A DNA stretch of 64,000 nucleotides from Phallusia mammillata (lineage: Eukaryota; Chordata; Ascidiacea; Phlebobranchia; Ascidiidae): contig QLIY01000169.1 of the NCBI GenBank assembly GCA_003260075.1, positions 79,824 to 143,823 on the forward strand. Reading direction: 5' to 3'. A model generated the notes under the pieces. The model was not told the DNA's origin, did no database searches, and was given only the letters and a program-made list of their open reading frames with translations. The stretch's first letter is position 1; each line of letters begins with the position of its first letter. The translations under genes were made by a program, and so were the position numbers. Of this stretch, positions 34,601 through 46,000 are shown in pieces.

Positions 34601-36278
34601 CCAGGGGGGCCACGAGCTGTGTTCTGGGGGGCCACAGGAGTATATTCACCAGAAACACCCACAAAAAGCCATTTTCTTTTTTTAATGCGCATAACTAAGT
34701 GTGTGTTGTAAATAACTTTATTCCTAATTTTATCGACTATTTCACACACTATTTGCGTATATTAAAGTTTTTCACGATTACAGATTATTTTTTACTCTAT
34801 TCGACCTGTTTAAAGCCGAAATTGCGATTTCAATTTTTTAAGGGGGCCTCAGGACTTACAGGGTTACTGGAAGGGGGCCACAAGGTCAAAAAGTTACGTG
34901 TAGGGGGCCATGGTCCACGTAAGGTTGGGAACCACTGATCTAAGAGGTGTTGTCAATCACCTCGTTTTGTTATTTCAGGAAAGAAGCGCTCACGAAGTCG
35001 CTCGAGGTCACGTGACAGACACAGGAGACGGAGATCGAGGAGCAGGGACAGGTCGCGACGCCGGCGTTCGCGTTCCAGGTCGCACGGTCGCTCGCGGCGT
35101 TCCAGATCGAGATCACACAGGTTCGTCTGTTTGACATTCCTTTTGTGCCATGATTGCGACAAAGATACGAAGGAACCAAATGTCGCTAAGTTTAATACAG
35201 TTCGGGAAAAGATCAAGGGGCTTTAATGGGCTCGTGTTGCTTGATTGTGTATTATCTTGGAAGCTAGTACACTAGTAGTTTAAACTTAGTAGAAAAACTC
35301 CGTAACGGTTATCGCACTTTTAGTGCTCGGGTTTACATAACTTTGATGTCATGGAATTTTTGTTGTTGAAATAATGGTCTAAAACAGTACCAACTGAACA
35401 TGTATCATATGTTTGTTCACAAGAAAACAATATTGTCCCAGGAGTCGACGTAGAAGTCGCAGTCGAAGCAGAGATAGAAGGAGAAAAAGAACCAGGTCTC
35501 GATCTCCACGCAAGAAATCCGGGTCGCGTTCGCCGAGTAAAAAGTAAGCTATATCTAAGCTGTAATATATTACACAGAGGCATCGCAATGTATCTGTTCC
35601 TACGAGCGTTACATGTACTGGCCAATGTGCTGTTGTATCCATACTAAATTTTTCAAGTGAGCTTGAAAGATATAAATAACCATATCTTAGCTGACAATTT
35701 CAACACACTTCAGTCTGTGTATTCCATACTTCAAACCACTGCGGATACGATTTCGCCAAAAAAATGATTCTGTTTAAACAAGGACTGATTATGCGCTGAT
35801 TTGAGCGTGGGAAAATTGTGAGCTAAGATATGCAACTGGAATCGTCTGTTGAGCATCTGTGGATCAGGACCATCAGTACATCTTTAATTACAAATAACCA
35901 GCTACAGCGTTAGCCTATAGCAACCGAGCGTTTGGCAGCTGTGTCGTAATATTTACCTTCAGTAATATAAAATCTTAAGTTGAAAACCTTACAAATAATA
36001 TATTAAGAGCAAAAACAAGCGGTGATATTGTCTTTACCTGAAAGTCGCTGTTGCTAAATGTGAAAAAATATTTTGTGCGCAGGAGCAGCAAATCACATCG
36101 CAAAGACCGAAAACGGGATCGGGATCGTGACCGTGATCGCGATCATAAACGCAGCAAGCACAAAGACGAGAAAAAAACTGCCGGAGAGAATGGAACGGAG
36201 GCAGATGAAAAAGCAAGCGAAGCAGCAGAAAAGAATGGAGCCCCTGCACCCCCTGTGCCCGAACCTGTTGAAACCTAG
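31681..36278 (+). CDS. SREK1: SREK1-like SR-related splicing regulator, two RRMs and RS domain
   Basis: Nine exons, 31681-31799, 31915-32045, 33223-33299, 33413-33481, 33621-33799, 34105-34256, 34979-35120, 35442-35543 and 36083-36278, give exactly 389 codons (388 aa). RRM1 (IQVTNVAPTSTQEQMETLFG...VFIDRALMCIPY) is followed by a linker starting GIVPDEATAMQYLFP. RRM2 follows (KTIYVGNLDSQ...ETQPIRFAFVEFTS), then NALNSAIVKPP, the conserved helix EIDEAMRRVREAQTLITKAL, a short Arg-Ser domain and a tail of Asp-Arg repeats and Glu/Ala. Two RRMs separate it from SRSF11, which has one. The family regulates alternative splice-site choice in the nucleus. Human SREK1 has a much longer RS domain. Intron 6 holds a MITE (34571-34937). 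The transcript likely ends near the AATAAA at about 36510. Confidence 0.92.
32733..32776 (+). CDS. Candidate alternative terminal exon of SREK1
   Basis: It lies in intron 2, after a strong acceptor (ttctttctgtttatttacag). It continues the frame from exon 2 as DAKFDEKDSLTHKL and a stop. ATTAAA follows about 35 nt later. Use of it would yield a protein with only RRM1 and no RS domain, which could act as a competitor. Support is from splice-site quality and frame only. Confidence 0.35.
34571..34937. mobile_element. hAT-type MITE, 367 bp, in an SREK1 intron
   Basis: It has left end CAGTGGTTCACCACCAGGG and right end AGGTTGGGAACCACTG. Perfect 8-bp target duplications atctaaga lie at 34563-34570 and 34938-34945. 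The interior is rich in gggggcca motifs and has no coding capacity. Confidence 0.9.
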
Positions 36279-37713
36279 TTCGAATTAGGTCGCTTTTTTT
36301 AGATTCTTGCTGCTTTTCAAAAACTCTTAGGCACAGGGCTTTGCACTACTACCAGAAATGTTTGATGATCTTCTGTACAAAATCTTTGGATCACATTTTT
36401 GTTTTCACTACTTCAAGCTGAAATAGGTTGCAAGATGTTGTGCAGGCACTGAACTGTAAATAGTTGGAGCAGCATTACAACTGCCTGTGCTGAATCATTT
36501 GAAATGCGCAATAAACGAACGCCATGTGTTTCTTTTTATTTGTTCATGCGATTTGGCTGGATTATCCCCCAAATGTAGGTAAATTAGTGCCTAGTTAGAA
36601 AGAGAATTGCATTTGTATATAAATTGCGGCTTTATTTGTTGTGAAACTTCATAACGCTACGACTGCAATCAAATGAAAAGCAGCATATTTTCCTATGCCG
36701 GTTTTCGGTTAAATTTGTTCCCTAGGCACGTCTCTTGTGGTTAAAACCTAACCAGATGTTCTTTAATCGCTTAAAGCAGCAGAAATTGAGAATTCAAGCA
36801 GGACGAGCACTCAGTTGGTTAAGGTTTTCAAGTTTAGATATGAACTGTAATATACCAGGTTTCGAAACGTTTGCCTTTTTGTTGCAAATGCACCACAATG
36901 TTTCTGTATGACTTCATAATTGCCTGCTGCACCAGGGTTTTACTCGCGGGAAGACGTAATTTACACGTGTTGTGGTATTTATGTGATAAATTGCTCCGAT
37001 AAAATGGCGAAATGACCAATGTTCACATACCTGTGCAAAAACCGTTTCACATATACCTTAAAAGCTTTGTTGAGTTGAGACTGAGAAGAGATCAGTGCAA
37101 CACTGTAATCATGTTACAGGTCAAGAATTCTTTTCCGCATAACAAGTGGTTGGTAAGGGAATTCCCCGCTCCTTCACGTGCGTTTGTCAAGCAGAACGGC
37201 AGATGGCTGTCTATCACAAAACCTCAGAAAGTTATTTGGTTATGGGTACGAATTGACCAGAGCAGTTCTAGGTGTACACTGCATGGTTTGGAAGCAGTTT
37301 AATACAATACTTTTGGTGACTAAAGTATTTACAAAAACGGAGGTAAATTTTCATGCTTACATCATGTTTAAAATCATATTGATGTTGCAAATTTACTTTT
37401 TAATGCAGATATACTGCTGGTAAAAACTGCAACTAAATAGCAAAAAAAATATCTCAAAATAAGCCATTTTATGCTACATAAGATTTGAAACTTTTCGTCA
37501 GTGTTTTATGCTGTTAGTCATAGTTTTGTCATTTGGTGCTCAACACATAAAAGGTGATGTTTCTTTAATGAAGACTTTATTTGCCATGCACGGAAGTGGA
37601 TAAATTTACTGCATAAGTGTTGTTATTTTGCCGAATTGTTTTATTCTAAACTTTGGGTAGATAATGAATTACCTTTTTTTGAATTGTAGAAGTTTTGTAA
37701 AGGGTAATTAGAC
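36279..37713. other. SREK1 3' untranslated region and intergenic space
   Basis: AATAAA near 36510 probably ends SREK1. A tRNA-like block near 36797-36880 (A-box-like ctcagttggttaaggt, B-box-like ggtttcgaaacg) may be a SINE remnant. An ATG-initiated open frame of 96 codons at 37012-37302 has no recognisable similarity and is not called. The promoter of BUD23 should lie at the right end. Confidence 0.4.
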
Positions 37714-39384
37714 ATGACTTCAAAAAGAAGACCAGAGCACCAAGCGCCCCCAGAGATATTTTACAATGAGGAAGAGGCAATGAAGTACACAACCAATTCG
37801 CGAATGATTGAAATTCAATCGGAGATGAGTGAGAGGGCAATCGAGCTGTTGAATTTGCCAGAAGACACTCCCTGTTTGATATTAGATGTAGGTTGTGGCT
37901 CTGGCCTTAGTGGTGAATGTCTAACAGAGCATGGGCATGAGTGGTTCGGCATGGACATCAGTGCTGCAATGCTAAATGTGGCCAGAGAGAGGGAAATAGA
38001 TGGAGATGTTGTTTTAGCTGATGCTGGTCAAGGTGTAAGCTTCCGACCTGGTACATTTGATGGAGTTATCAGTATTTCAGCCCTACAGTGGTTATGTAAC
38101 GCTGACAAGAAATACCATAAGCCACAGAAGCGACTTTACACCTTTTTCTCCACTCTGTATGCATCTATGAAGAATGGAAGTAGGGCCGTGTTTCAGGTAT
38201 AAGAAATTTTTTTGGATTTTAGATAACCCCAAAGAATAAATAACCTCCTCTATATTCTTCTGCAACTCACATAACTCTAGAACAGTGGTTCTTAACCAGG
38301 GGGACGCCAGACATTTCCAAGGGGAGCGTGAGCCAAAAGTTAAATTAACTTTAATTTTGCAAGTGTAGTGTATTGTTTGCGAGCACAAACGTTTTCAAAA
38401 AGAAATGAATATGATGATGCAATACCTTATGGCGTAACACAAATTTTGAGTAATGACATACATGGCAAAGTTTTTAGTTTGTCAGTTTAAAACAGGGGTC
38501 ACCAATTTGTCACATACCAACTAAAAGTGTCACATACCAACTAATGCACGTTTATTCTACCACAAAGGCAATTGTTCGCACACAATTACTATTCTTTGCT
38601 TTTGTCTGTGACATAACAAACTGCTTTTAGATGATTCTGTGCCTTGTAATCTTGTTCCAGGTAAAATTATTACTAAAATGTATTATGAATGTTTGCACAA
38701 TCTTTAACGCCCCGGGGCCGTAATTAGGTGATCCCTGGTTTACAACAAACTTCTGGTAGTTCCATTGCTGCATGTGTTCGAAAAAACTGTCGTTTTTTGC
38801 CTGTTTCAGGGGGGCGTGAAGTGCCCGACAAACACCTTAGGGGGGCGTGGACAAAAAAAGGTTAAGAACCGCTGCTCTAGAAGAACTATTGATTTACCTT
38901 TTTCTGTACAAAACTAAACACCAGATTGCTTTAATATTTACTTAAATAGATTAGAACGTACAAATACGTTGATGTAAGATGTTTCAATTGCTGCCTAAGA
39001 TGGGTAATGCAAACACTACTAATTTTGTAGATTTACCCAGAAAATCCACAACAACTTGAATTGATAACCACCCAGTCTGTGAGAGCTGGGTTTGGTGGTG
39101 GAGTTGTAGTTGACTATCCTAACAGTACGAAGGCCAAAAAGATATTTTTGTGTTTGTTCTGTGGAAATCAAACGCCAACCTTACCTCAAGGACTTGGAAC
39201 TGGTGAATCGAGTCAACATGTGAAATATACACAGGAACGATCACAAAATAGTTTTCACAAACGACAAAGCATAAAAAAATCAAGGGACTGGATAGCTGAG
39301 AAAAAGGAAAGAAGAAAACGCCAGGGAAAATCAGTTCGGCCCAACACCAAGTATACTGGTCGCAAGCGCAAAACACATTTTTAG
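37714..39384 (+). CDS. BUD23: BUD23 18S rRNA (guanine-N7)-methyltransferase
   Basis: Exons 37714-38196 and 39031-39384 (phase 0) give 278 residues (human 281). BUD23, activated by TRMT112, methylates a guanosine of 18S rRNA and is needed for 40S maturation. Visible features are the N-terminal [19 protein letters not shown], the SAM-binding motif [21 protein letters not shown], the family motif [17 protein letters not shown] and the start of the second exon [15 protein letters not shown]. The C-terminus is Lys/Arg-rich ([24 protein letters not shown]), typical of the family's nucleolar tail. The single intron is filled largely by a MITE with another nested in it. The gene converges on HMGCL, with 237 bp between stop codons. 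Confidence 0.95.
38283..38874. mobile_element. hAT-type MITE in the BUD23 intron, outer element
   Basis: Ends are CAGTGGTTCTTAACCAGGGG and AGGTTAAGAACCGCTG. Perfect 8-bp target duplications ctctagaa lie at 38275-38282 and 38875-38882. A second element (38493-38737) is inserted inside it, so this is the older insertion. Confidence 0.9.
38493..38737. mobile_element. hAT-type MITE nested inside the BUD23-intron element
   Basis: Ends are CAGGGGTCACCAATTTG and TTAGGTGATCCCTG. The flanks gtttaaaa and gtttacaa match at seven of eight positions. The same CAGGGGTCACCAA end occurs in the insertion at 51589, so the two belong to one family. Confidence 0.8.
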
Positions 39385-39621
39385 GATCTTATAATAATAA
39401 AGTATTACAACAAACATTGTGTATGGGTGTAATAGCAACAGTTTCAAGTATAAGATACATAATATGTGACAAAATACCACTTCATACAAAACTTACACAA
39501 TTCCTTGACATCAATTTAACACAAACATTAATTAAGTTCATTGAAAATCTATTTAATAACACACAATATATCAACCAATGTACATTTTATGGTATATACA
39601 TGTTGCACTAAAAAGTGTTTG

Positions 39622-40575
39622 CTACTGTTTTTTGTTTTGTAATGCTCTTCCTACTTTAGACTCACTCTTTCTGCCTAAAAATGTGCTAATGTTATTTCCA
39701 ACCGAGACAAGTTGATCCAAATCAATACCAGTTTTTAATCCCATACCATGTAACATATAGACAACATCTTCTGAGGCAACATTTCCAGATGCTCCGGCTG
39801 CATAAGGACATCCTCCAAGACCAGCAACAGAGGAGTCAATTGTTCTTATTCCCTGTGTTATTCCCATCAAAATATTAGCCAATGCTTGGCCATATGTGTC
39901 ATGACAATGCAGTGCTAACTTTGATGATTCATTGCTTTTTAGTAAAACATGTAATAGGTTTCTGATTGATCCTGGAGTGCCAACTCCAATTGTATCACCA
40001 AGGGAAACCTCATAACACCCCATATCTAACATCTTTTCAGTCACTTTCAGTACTGCCTGTGGAGAAACTATTCCTTCATACGGACAGCCCACCACACAGG
40101 AGACATAACCTCGGACTGGGATTTGATGCTCCTTTGCTGCTTCAACAACTGGTAAAAAGCGTTCCAAACTTTCCTGAATGCTGCAGTTAATGTTTTTTTT
40201 GCTAAATGACTCCGAAGCTGCACCGAAAATAGCTACTTCGTCTGCATTAGCTTTTTGAGCCCCTTTAAAACCTTTAAGATTTGGGGTCAAAGCAGCATAT
40301 TTGGTGCTTGCCGCTCGACTGATACCCTGCAATACCTCAGTGTGATCTTTCATCTGTGGTACCCATTTTGGTGAGACAAAGCTTGTAACTTCTATGGTTT
40401 GAAAACCACAGTTGGTGAGATTGTTTACAAGGTCAATTTTGGTAGAAGTCGGTACCACTTGCTTTTCGTTTTGGAGACCATCTCTTGGTCCAACTTCGAC
40501 AATTTTCACAAAATCAGAGAGCAGTCTCGTACTACTTTGTCTTATTAATTTAAGGTGCTTTAATGTCAACAACAT
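39622..40575 (-). CDS. HMGCL: Hydroxymethylglutaryl-CoA lyase (intronless coding region)
   Basis: A single frame of 317 residues (human 325). The enzyme splits HMG-CoA into acetoacetate and acetyl-CoA in mitochondria (ketogenesis, leucine breakdown). The N-terminus MLLTLKHLKLIRQSSTRLLS looks like a mitochondrial presequence. Catalytic and metal-binding elements are present: VEVGPRDGLQNEKQ (Arg-Asp), LALHCHDTYGQALAN (His pair) and SSVAGLGGCPYAAGASGNVA with the catalytic Cys. The C-terminus NKKQ lacks the Cys-Lys-Leu peroxisomal signal of mammals. The open frame extends 55 codons further upstream, but an acceptor (ttttattttgcag, exon from about 40588) 13 nt before the ATG shows that part is not coding mRNA. 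TIMM13 lies 377 bp upstream on the same strand. Confidence 0.95.
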   Translation of the reverse strand: MLLTLKHLKLIRQSSTRLLSDFVKIVEVGPRDGLQNEKQVVPTSTKIDLVNNLTNCGFQTIEVTSFVSPKWVPQMKDHTEVLQGISRAASTKYAALTPNLKGFKGAQKANADEVAIFGAASESFSKKNINCSIQESLERFLPVVEAAKEHQIPVRGYVSCVVGCPYEGIVSPQAVLKVTEKMLDMGCYEVSLGDTIGVGTPGSIRNLLHVLLKSNESSKLALHCHDTYGQALANILMGITQGIRTIDSSVAGLGGCPYAAGASGNVASEDVVYMLHGMGLKTGIDLDQLVSVGNNISTFLGRKSESKVGRALQNKKQ

Positions 40576-40952
40576 GTTGCTTAAACACTGCAAAATAAAA
40601 TGAAAGACATTCCAGAAAGCCCAATGAAGATGACGTGTAAAAATTAATGTGCATAATAAAGCAGATTCATTTTTGACTAAAAATACATAATTTTTTTTGA
40701 AAATAAACAATCCCAAGCAGACAGTAAAAATGTAAATCACATCAAAAGTATCACTTGGTATTGCTGGTATTCCAAAACAATAAAATGTTTATGCATCAAA
40801 AGCATAGGTTGTCCAAAGCACTTGCAAGCTTTGGAGTTTTAAGTTCTAATAACAAAAATACAACTTCACATCATTTCAGTGGCTGTCAATGTCACTGAGG
40901 TTTTGCATTTGCATAACAATTCACAATTGTAAAATTTCACACTATGCAACTA

Positions 40953-41503
40953 TTATTGCATATTAGAATGTTGTCTAATTTTGTTTGTTACAGTCCTTGA
41001 TACACAGTTCCAGGAATCAACATATCTGTCCACGCATTTTGCAAGGCATTTCTACAAAAGAATAAAACAATTATTTCAGGTAAAGTTATCCAAACATCAT
41101 TTTTTTAAACTATTTTAGTTGACCACACTTATGTCACCTACAGATGTGTTATTATCATGTACAAACACCATTACACTTTAGTGTTGGCCTATTACCTGTT
41201 AAAAAATTGGTATCTATTTACCTGTTGAGAACTGTCCAAACTTGAACCTGGAGTTTGCACACACAGTTTGAAACACTTATCATTGATGGTCTACAAAACA
41301 AAAGCATTCACACAAATTCTTGTAGGTAAATCAGTAATATTTCAAGGCTTTTTACAGCCAACGTGTGCAGGCCTTACCTGTACTAGCATTTCTTGTTGTT
41401 GGATAGCAGCTTGCATTTCGATAACTTTCAACGATTCTGCAACCGTTTCCCTGTTTAGGGTTGGGGTTCCAGACGTCGATCCGTACGATGAAAAGTTGTC
41501 CAT
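40953..41503 (-). CDS. TIMM13: TIMM13, small Tim chaperone of the mitochondrial intermembrane space
   Basis: Three exons, 41503-41378, 41290-41222 and 41051-40953, all phase 0, encode 97 residues (human 95). The twin CX3C motif is complete: KCFKLC (Cys 48, 52) and KCLAKC (Cys 67, 71), joined by VQTPGSSLDSSQQ. The family ending CVDRYVDSWNCVSRT follows. TIMM8-TIMM13 hexamers escort hydrophobic precursors to the inner membrane. The conserved PGxSLDxSxQKC spacing distinguishes it from TIMM8, TIMM9 and TIMM10. No AATAAA is seen between its stop and HMGCL, and HMGCL begins at an acceptor, so the two may share a transcript. Confidence 0.93.
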
Positions 41504-43022
41504 CGTCGCCTACAAAATTACTACCAGTAACACAAAAATTGAAACCGTGCAAGGGGACAATACTTATTCGTGGAAAATGCACTTTAAACACAACTAGGCA
41601 ATTGAACGTTTTTTAAGTTTTCACGTGCAAACTAAAAAAAACGGAGCAGCGCAGCGTACGCACCATACAATTATGGGTTTTTCGGGTTCAAGAAGATGCT
41701 AAATTTCTTAGCACAAAGCAAATAAATGGAAAACTATTATGGTAACAAAACATAATATTGTTCTCACACACTTTTAAATGAAGCAACTGTTTTATTTTAA
41801 CACTTGTTCATTTGCTAGGATGCGTTACAAAAACTGCCAAGTCACCATTAGAAATATTCACAGAAATATTACTGCCTTTGTCCTTTGAAAACTGTTTGTG
41901 CCCATGTGCACCTTTATGATATATTCAGAACGAGTGATTCAAACAGACACAAGAATCTTGTTTACTCATTATCTTTCGTCATTAAACGCAGTGTGATGTC
42001 ACATATAGATAAAGAACAAAACTGTGTCTCAACTATTGTTGTTCCAGTTGGTTGTTGGATTTTATCTTTTCAATGTGTTGCGGAAGACCTGGTTCAAGAG
42101 ACATACTTCTACCCTGATACCTGTTGCCTGGTGGGTGATATTTGATTTAGAGATTCCGTCTCCTCCAACACGAAGAGGTAATTATACGTGTGATTGTTTG
42201 CACGAATGGAGAAGAAAATCCCGCTGCTTCTTTGCAACGTGTTTCAAAATCTTTAATTTTTACATTGCTTGTTTAAACCCGAGTCAGTAATGATCTATAA
42301 GAGAGTCATATATCCCGTTTCCATGGCCGTTGGTTCGATCGGACTTTTCCGCTATTTCAGTCCGATCGGACGCAATAAGGAATGACTCAGCATTTTTTTC
42401 AGCGTTTTCGCGGACCTGCAACGGCCATGGAAACGGGATAATAGTTTCAATAAGAGGGTCATAATTATTTTTGTATTCTTTCGAGTTCCGACTATCTTAT
42501 GAACTTGGGCAACATAAGCTGTGATTGTTAATAACAGTAGAAGTTGGCAATCTGATCAGCGTAAGTTTGGTCGCGAAAAGTTGACGATAGTCTTTGAGAA
42601 GAGAAGGGGAAGTCTCAGTTTTGTAAATCAGTCCCATGACTGCACAAAACTCTTTTCAGACTTTTTTTCTAGCCTATACGCCTTGCCATATGGTAGTGAA
42701 TGCTTGGTGGCCGACTGATTCGGTATGACGCCTTCAATTGGCCTGGCGTACTGTGATAATTTCAGACTAGTTTTGTCGCGAAAGCTGAAAAGATGTTTCA
42801 TTTATGTACAGAATACTTTTATTTGTATTTGAGGTACCGAAACCGAATACCCATATTATATACATGCTTGTAAATCTTTATTGGCAATGGCCAATGTTGG
42901 ATTGTTGGTTTTATTTATTAACAGGCAGCAAGGCAAAGTTGTGCAGTATTTTTTCTGTTTTTTGTCCTCTCCAGATGTAACTGTGCAATATTTGTTTTTG
43001 TGTGTTTTAAATTATCGAAAAA
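41504..43022. other. Intergenic space between TIMM13 and cystinosin, with one foldback element
   Basis: About 1.5 kb with oppositely directed genes on either side, so it should carry both promoters. Apart from the palindromic element at 42311-42441 nothing is recognised. Open frames of 60-88 codons here overlap each other and resemble nothing known. Confidence 0.45.
42311..42441. mobile_element. 131-bp MITE with perfect 22-bp inverted ends
   Basis: The left end tatcccgtttccatggccgt (42311 onward) and its exact complement to 42441 form perfect terminal repeats. Taking TCCCGTTT...AAACGGGA as the element leaves TA on both sides, suggesting a TA target duplication (Tc1/mariner-like). An inner repeat, gatcggac and gtccgatcgg, lies near the left end. 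The perfect ends suggest a young copy. Confidence 0.8.
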
Positions 43023-46000
43023 ATGAAATTTTATCTGTCATGTTTTCTTTGTGTTGTTCTGAGTACTGCCACCTTTACTGCTGATGGAAGCACTTCAGGT
43101 TTGATAAACTATATTGAAGGGTTTCATTTGTCAATTTGTTTGTTAACAACATATGCTTGTTAGACTTATCATGGACATCGCTAGGAAAGCTGATACCCGG
43201 GGAGATAGCAAATATGACGTTTTCGTTGTTGCCAAAACTACAAGAGAATGTTACACTCCGTTTAAATACAACACATGAGCATTCTGCTACAAAGGGATCA
43301 GCTGTTACATACCCAAAACAGGTAAAATTGATCTGCAATGTCAAGTATTTTGCATCTTCCTAATGTAGGAAAGTGTTATGCCACCTGCCAGAGCTTTGCA
43401 CCTTTGCAAGGTATATTGCTGAGTCGGGGTATACAAAACTCACCAAGTTGACAAAACTAATGAACTTTGATCTTCTAAAAGATAATATTTATGCATGTTC
43501 ATCCTAATTACCTTTGGCATATACATGTTGTAAATGTCAGGTATTGTTTTATTTCTTACATATACAAATTTATTTGAGCAGTTCATTTTCCCTGCGAACT
43601 TTTCCACTTTTCTTGTTCCAATCAATGCTTGTGCAGTGGGGCAAATAGTTGTTGAAGTCAACTCCACCAATGAAGATGTTAGGTAACAAAGTATTATTAA
43701 CATATTGCAGTTTGCATGTTAATTGTAATTTACCCTTCATTACAGCCTTCCAGAAAGCCCTAGATTCCGAGTGTATGTGGTTCATAGCAAAACATTAGTT
43801 ATTCTTAACACTGTGGTTGGATGGATTTACTTTGTGGCATGGTCAGTCTCATTCTATCCACAAGTAATTTTGAACTTCAGAAGAAAAAGGTAGGTTTCTA
43901 TTTACCAATGTTGCATGTAAAAAAGTGACACTTTCCTTTTTGATTACAACTTTAACAATTATATATGTTACAATTTAGTGTTGTAGGGCTCAACTTTGAT
44001 TATCTTGCATACAACATTACTGGTTTTATTGCTTATGGTTTGTACAACATTGGGTTGTTTTGGATTCCTGCAATAAAGGTATGTATTTGAAAGAAGTTGA
44101 AACCACCACATATCGAATCTAAACTGTTATCTCCTTTTAATATTTGCAGAAAGAATATATTCAAAAATTTCCTGATGGTGTAAATCCGGTAGAAGCAAAT
44201 GATGTGTTTTTCACTCTTCATGCAATCCTTCTTACATCGATTACTATCTTTCAATGCTTTATATATGACGTAGGTGTTTGCATTTCTGGGCACAGCCTTC
44301 ATTTAAAAAAAAACTTCTATGTACTTCTTCTGCAGAGAAATGGTCAAAAAGTGTCAAAAATTGCAATGGGTCTTCTTACAGCCGGTTGGTTGACTGTGTT
44401 TATTCTACTTTTTGTTGCTGTTGGACAGAAAATTACCTGGCTTGATTATCTTATGGCTTTTTCATATTTGAAGCTTGGTGTTACCTTGATTAAATACATT
44501 CCACAGGTAAATAAATACAATTTGGTAAACTTTGTTTTGAATAAAAGCCCAGTATCCTCATAATTGCAATGGGTTTGAGTTTTTGTTTAAATACAGATGT
44601 TTCTTAGCATTTGCTTGGTGGGATTTCAATTAAAACTTGTTTCTGTTTAGGCTTACATGAATTACAAGCGAAAAAGTACAGAGGGTTGGAGTATAGGAAA
44701 TGTTCTCCTTGACTTCACTGGTGGTTCTTTAAGTATTTTGCAGATGTTTCTTCAATCCTACAACAATGGTAATTTTTTTCAACATGTAGGAGTCTGTTGG
44801 TTGAAAGTCTTTAAAAGTTTTGACACACATTTTTTCAAACTCAGTGACCTGTGAAACGCAACCCTTTGTTTATCTGGAGTATTCTTGTAGTGACCTAAAT
44901 TGCAAGGGAACTGATGAGTCACTTGCAAGAAATAACAAACACTGCTGTTTGATTGTTTTTGTTTTTACAAAATTGGTTCTCCCTTTTAATCTGTTCTTGC
45001 TATCACGATTTTAAGTAAACGGATTTAAACAACAGCTGCACATGTAAACCTGTGTGGTTAGTTTTATTATCTTATACGTGTAACATAGTTTATCGGCCAA
45101 CACATGTCGTTAAACCGCGTAGAAACCGGGTTGCGCCGTTTGCCTGAGACACGACAATTTGTGTCATGAAAGGCCAAACAATAATGAGTGTTTTCGCTTA
45201 CTGCCCCTATATGTATCAGACAACGTGAAAGTCCAACTAAAACTAAAATCAGTGTTTGGATAGATTTGCTTTTGCATTAAAAACGCACTTTTGAAAAAGA
45301 GTTGTTTAACACTGGAGTAAAGCTAGCACTGTGGAGAGGCAACATGCTTGAGGCGATTTATTTACTACGCCAAACGATCAACGTCAACAAACGTTAATAC
45401 AACACCCCCCCCCCCATACGTGTAACATAGTTTATCGGCCAACACATGTCGTTAAACCGCGTACAAACCAGGTTGCACCGTTTGCCTGAGACAAGACAAT
45501 TTGTGTCATGAATGGCCAAACAATAATGAGTGTTTCCGCTTACTGCCCCTATATTTATCAGACAACGTGAAAGTCCAACTAAAACTAAAATCAGTGTTTG
45601 GATAGATTTGCTTTTGCATTAAAAACGCACTTTTGAAAAAGAGTTGTTTAACATTGGATTATAGCTAGCACTGTGGAGAGGCAACATGCCTGAGGCAATT
45701 CATTTACTACGCCAAACGATCAACGTCAACAAACGTTAATACAACATAGGTTTAATCGATAACCACTTTCAAACAATAAAGCTCGACTTTGGGTCGTTAG
45801 TTAATATCATATTCATGACCCATGTCTATTGCTGAATTGACAATCGCCAAAATCAACTGGGAATGGTAAATTCACCAGTTAACCAAACTTTGCCCCCCCC
45901 CCCACTTTCAAACAATAAAGCTCGACTTTGGGTCGTTAGTTAATATCATAACCCATGTCTATTGCTGAATTGACAATCGCCAAAATCAACGGGGAATGGT

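Noticed and set aside
37012..37302. 96-codon ATG frame between SREK1 and BUD23
   Set aside because: No similarity and no supporting signals.
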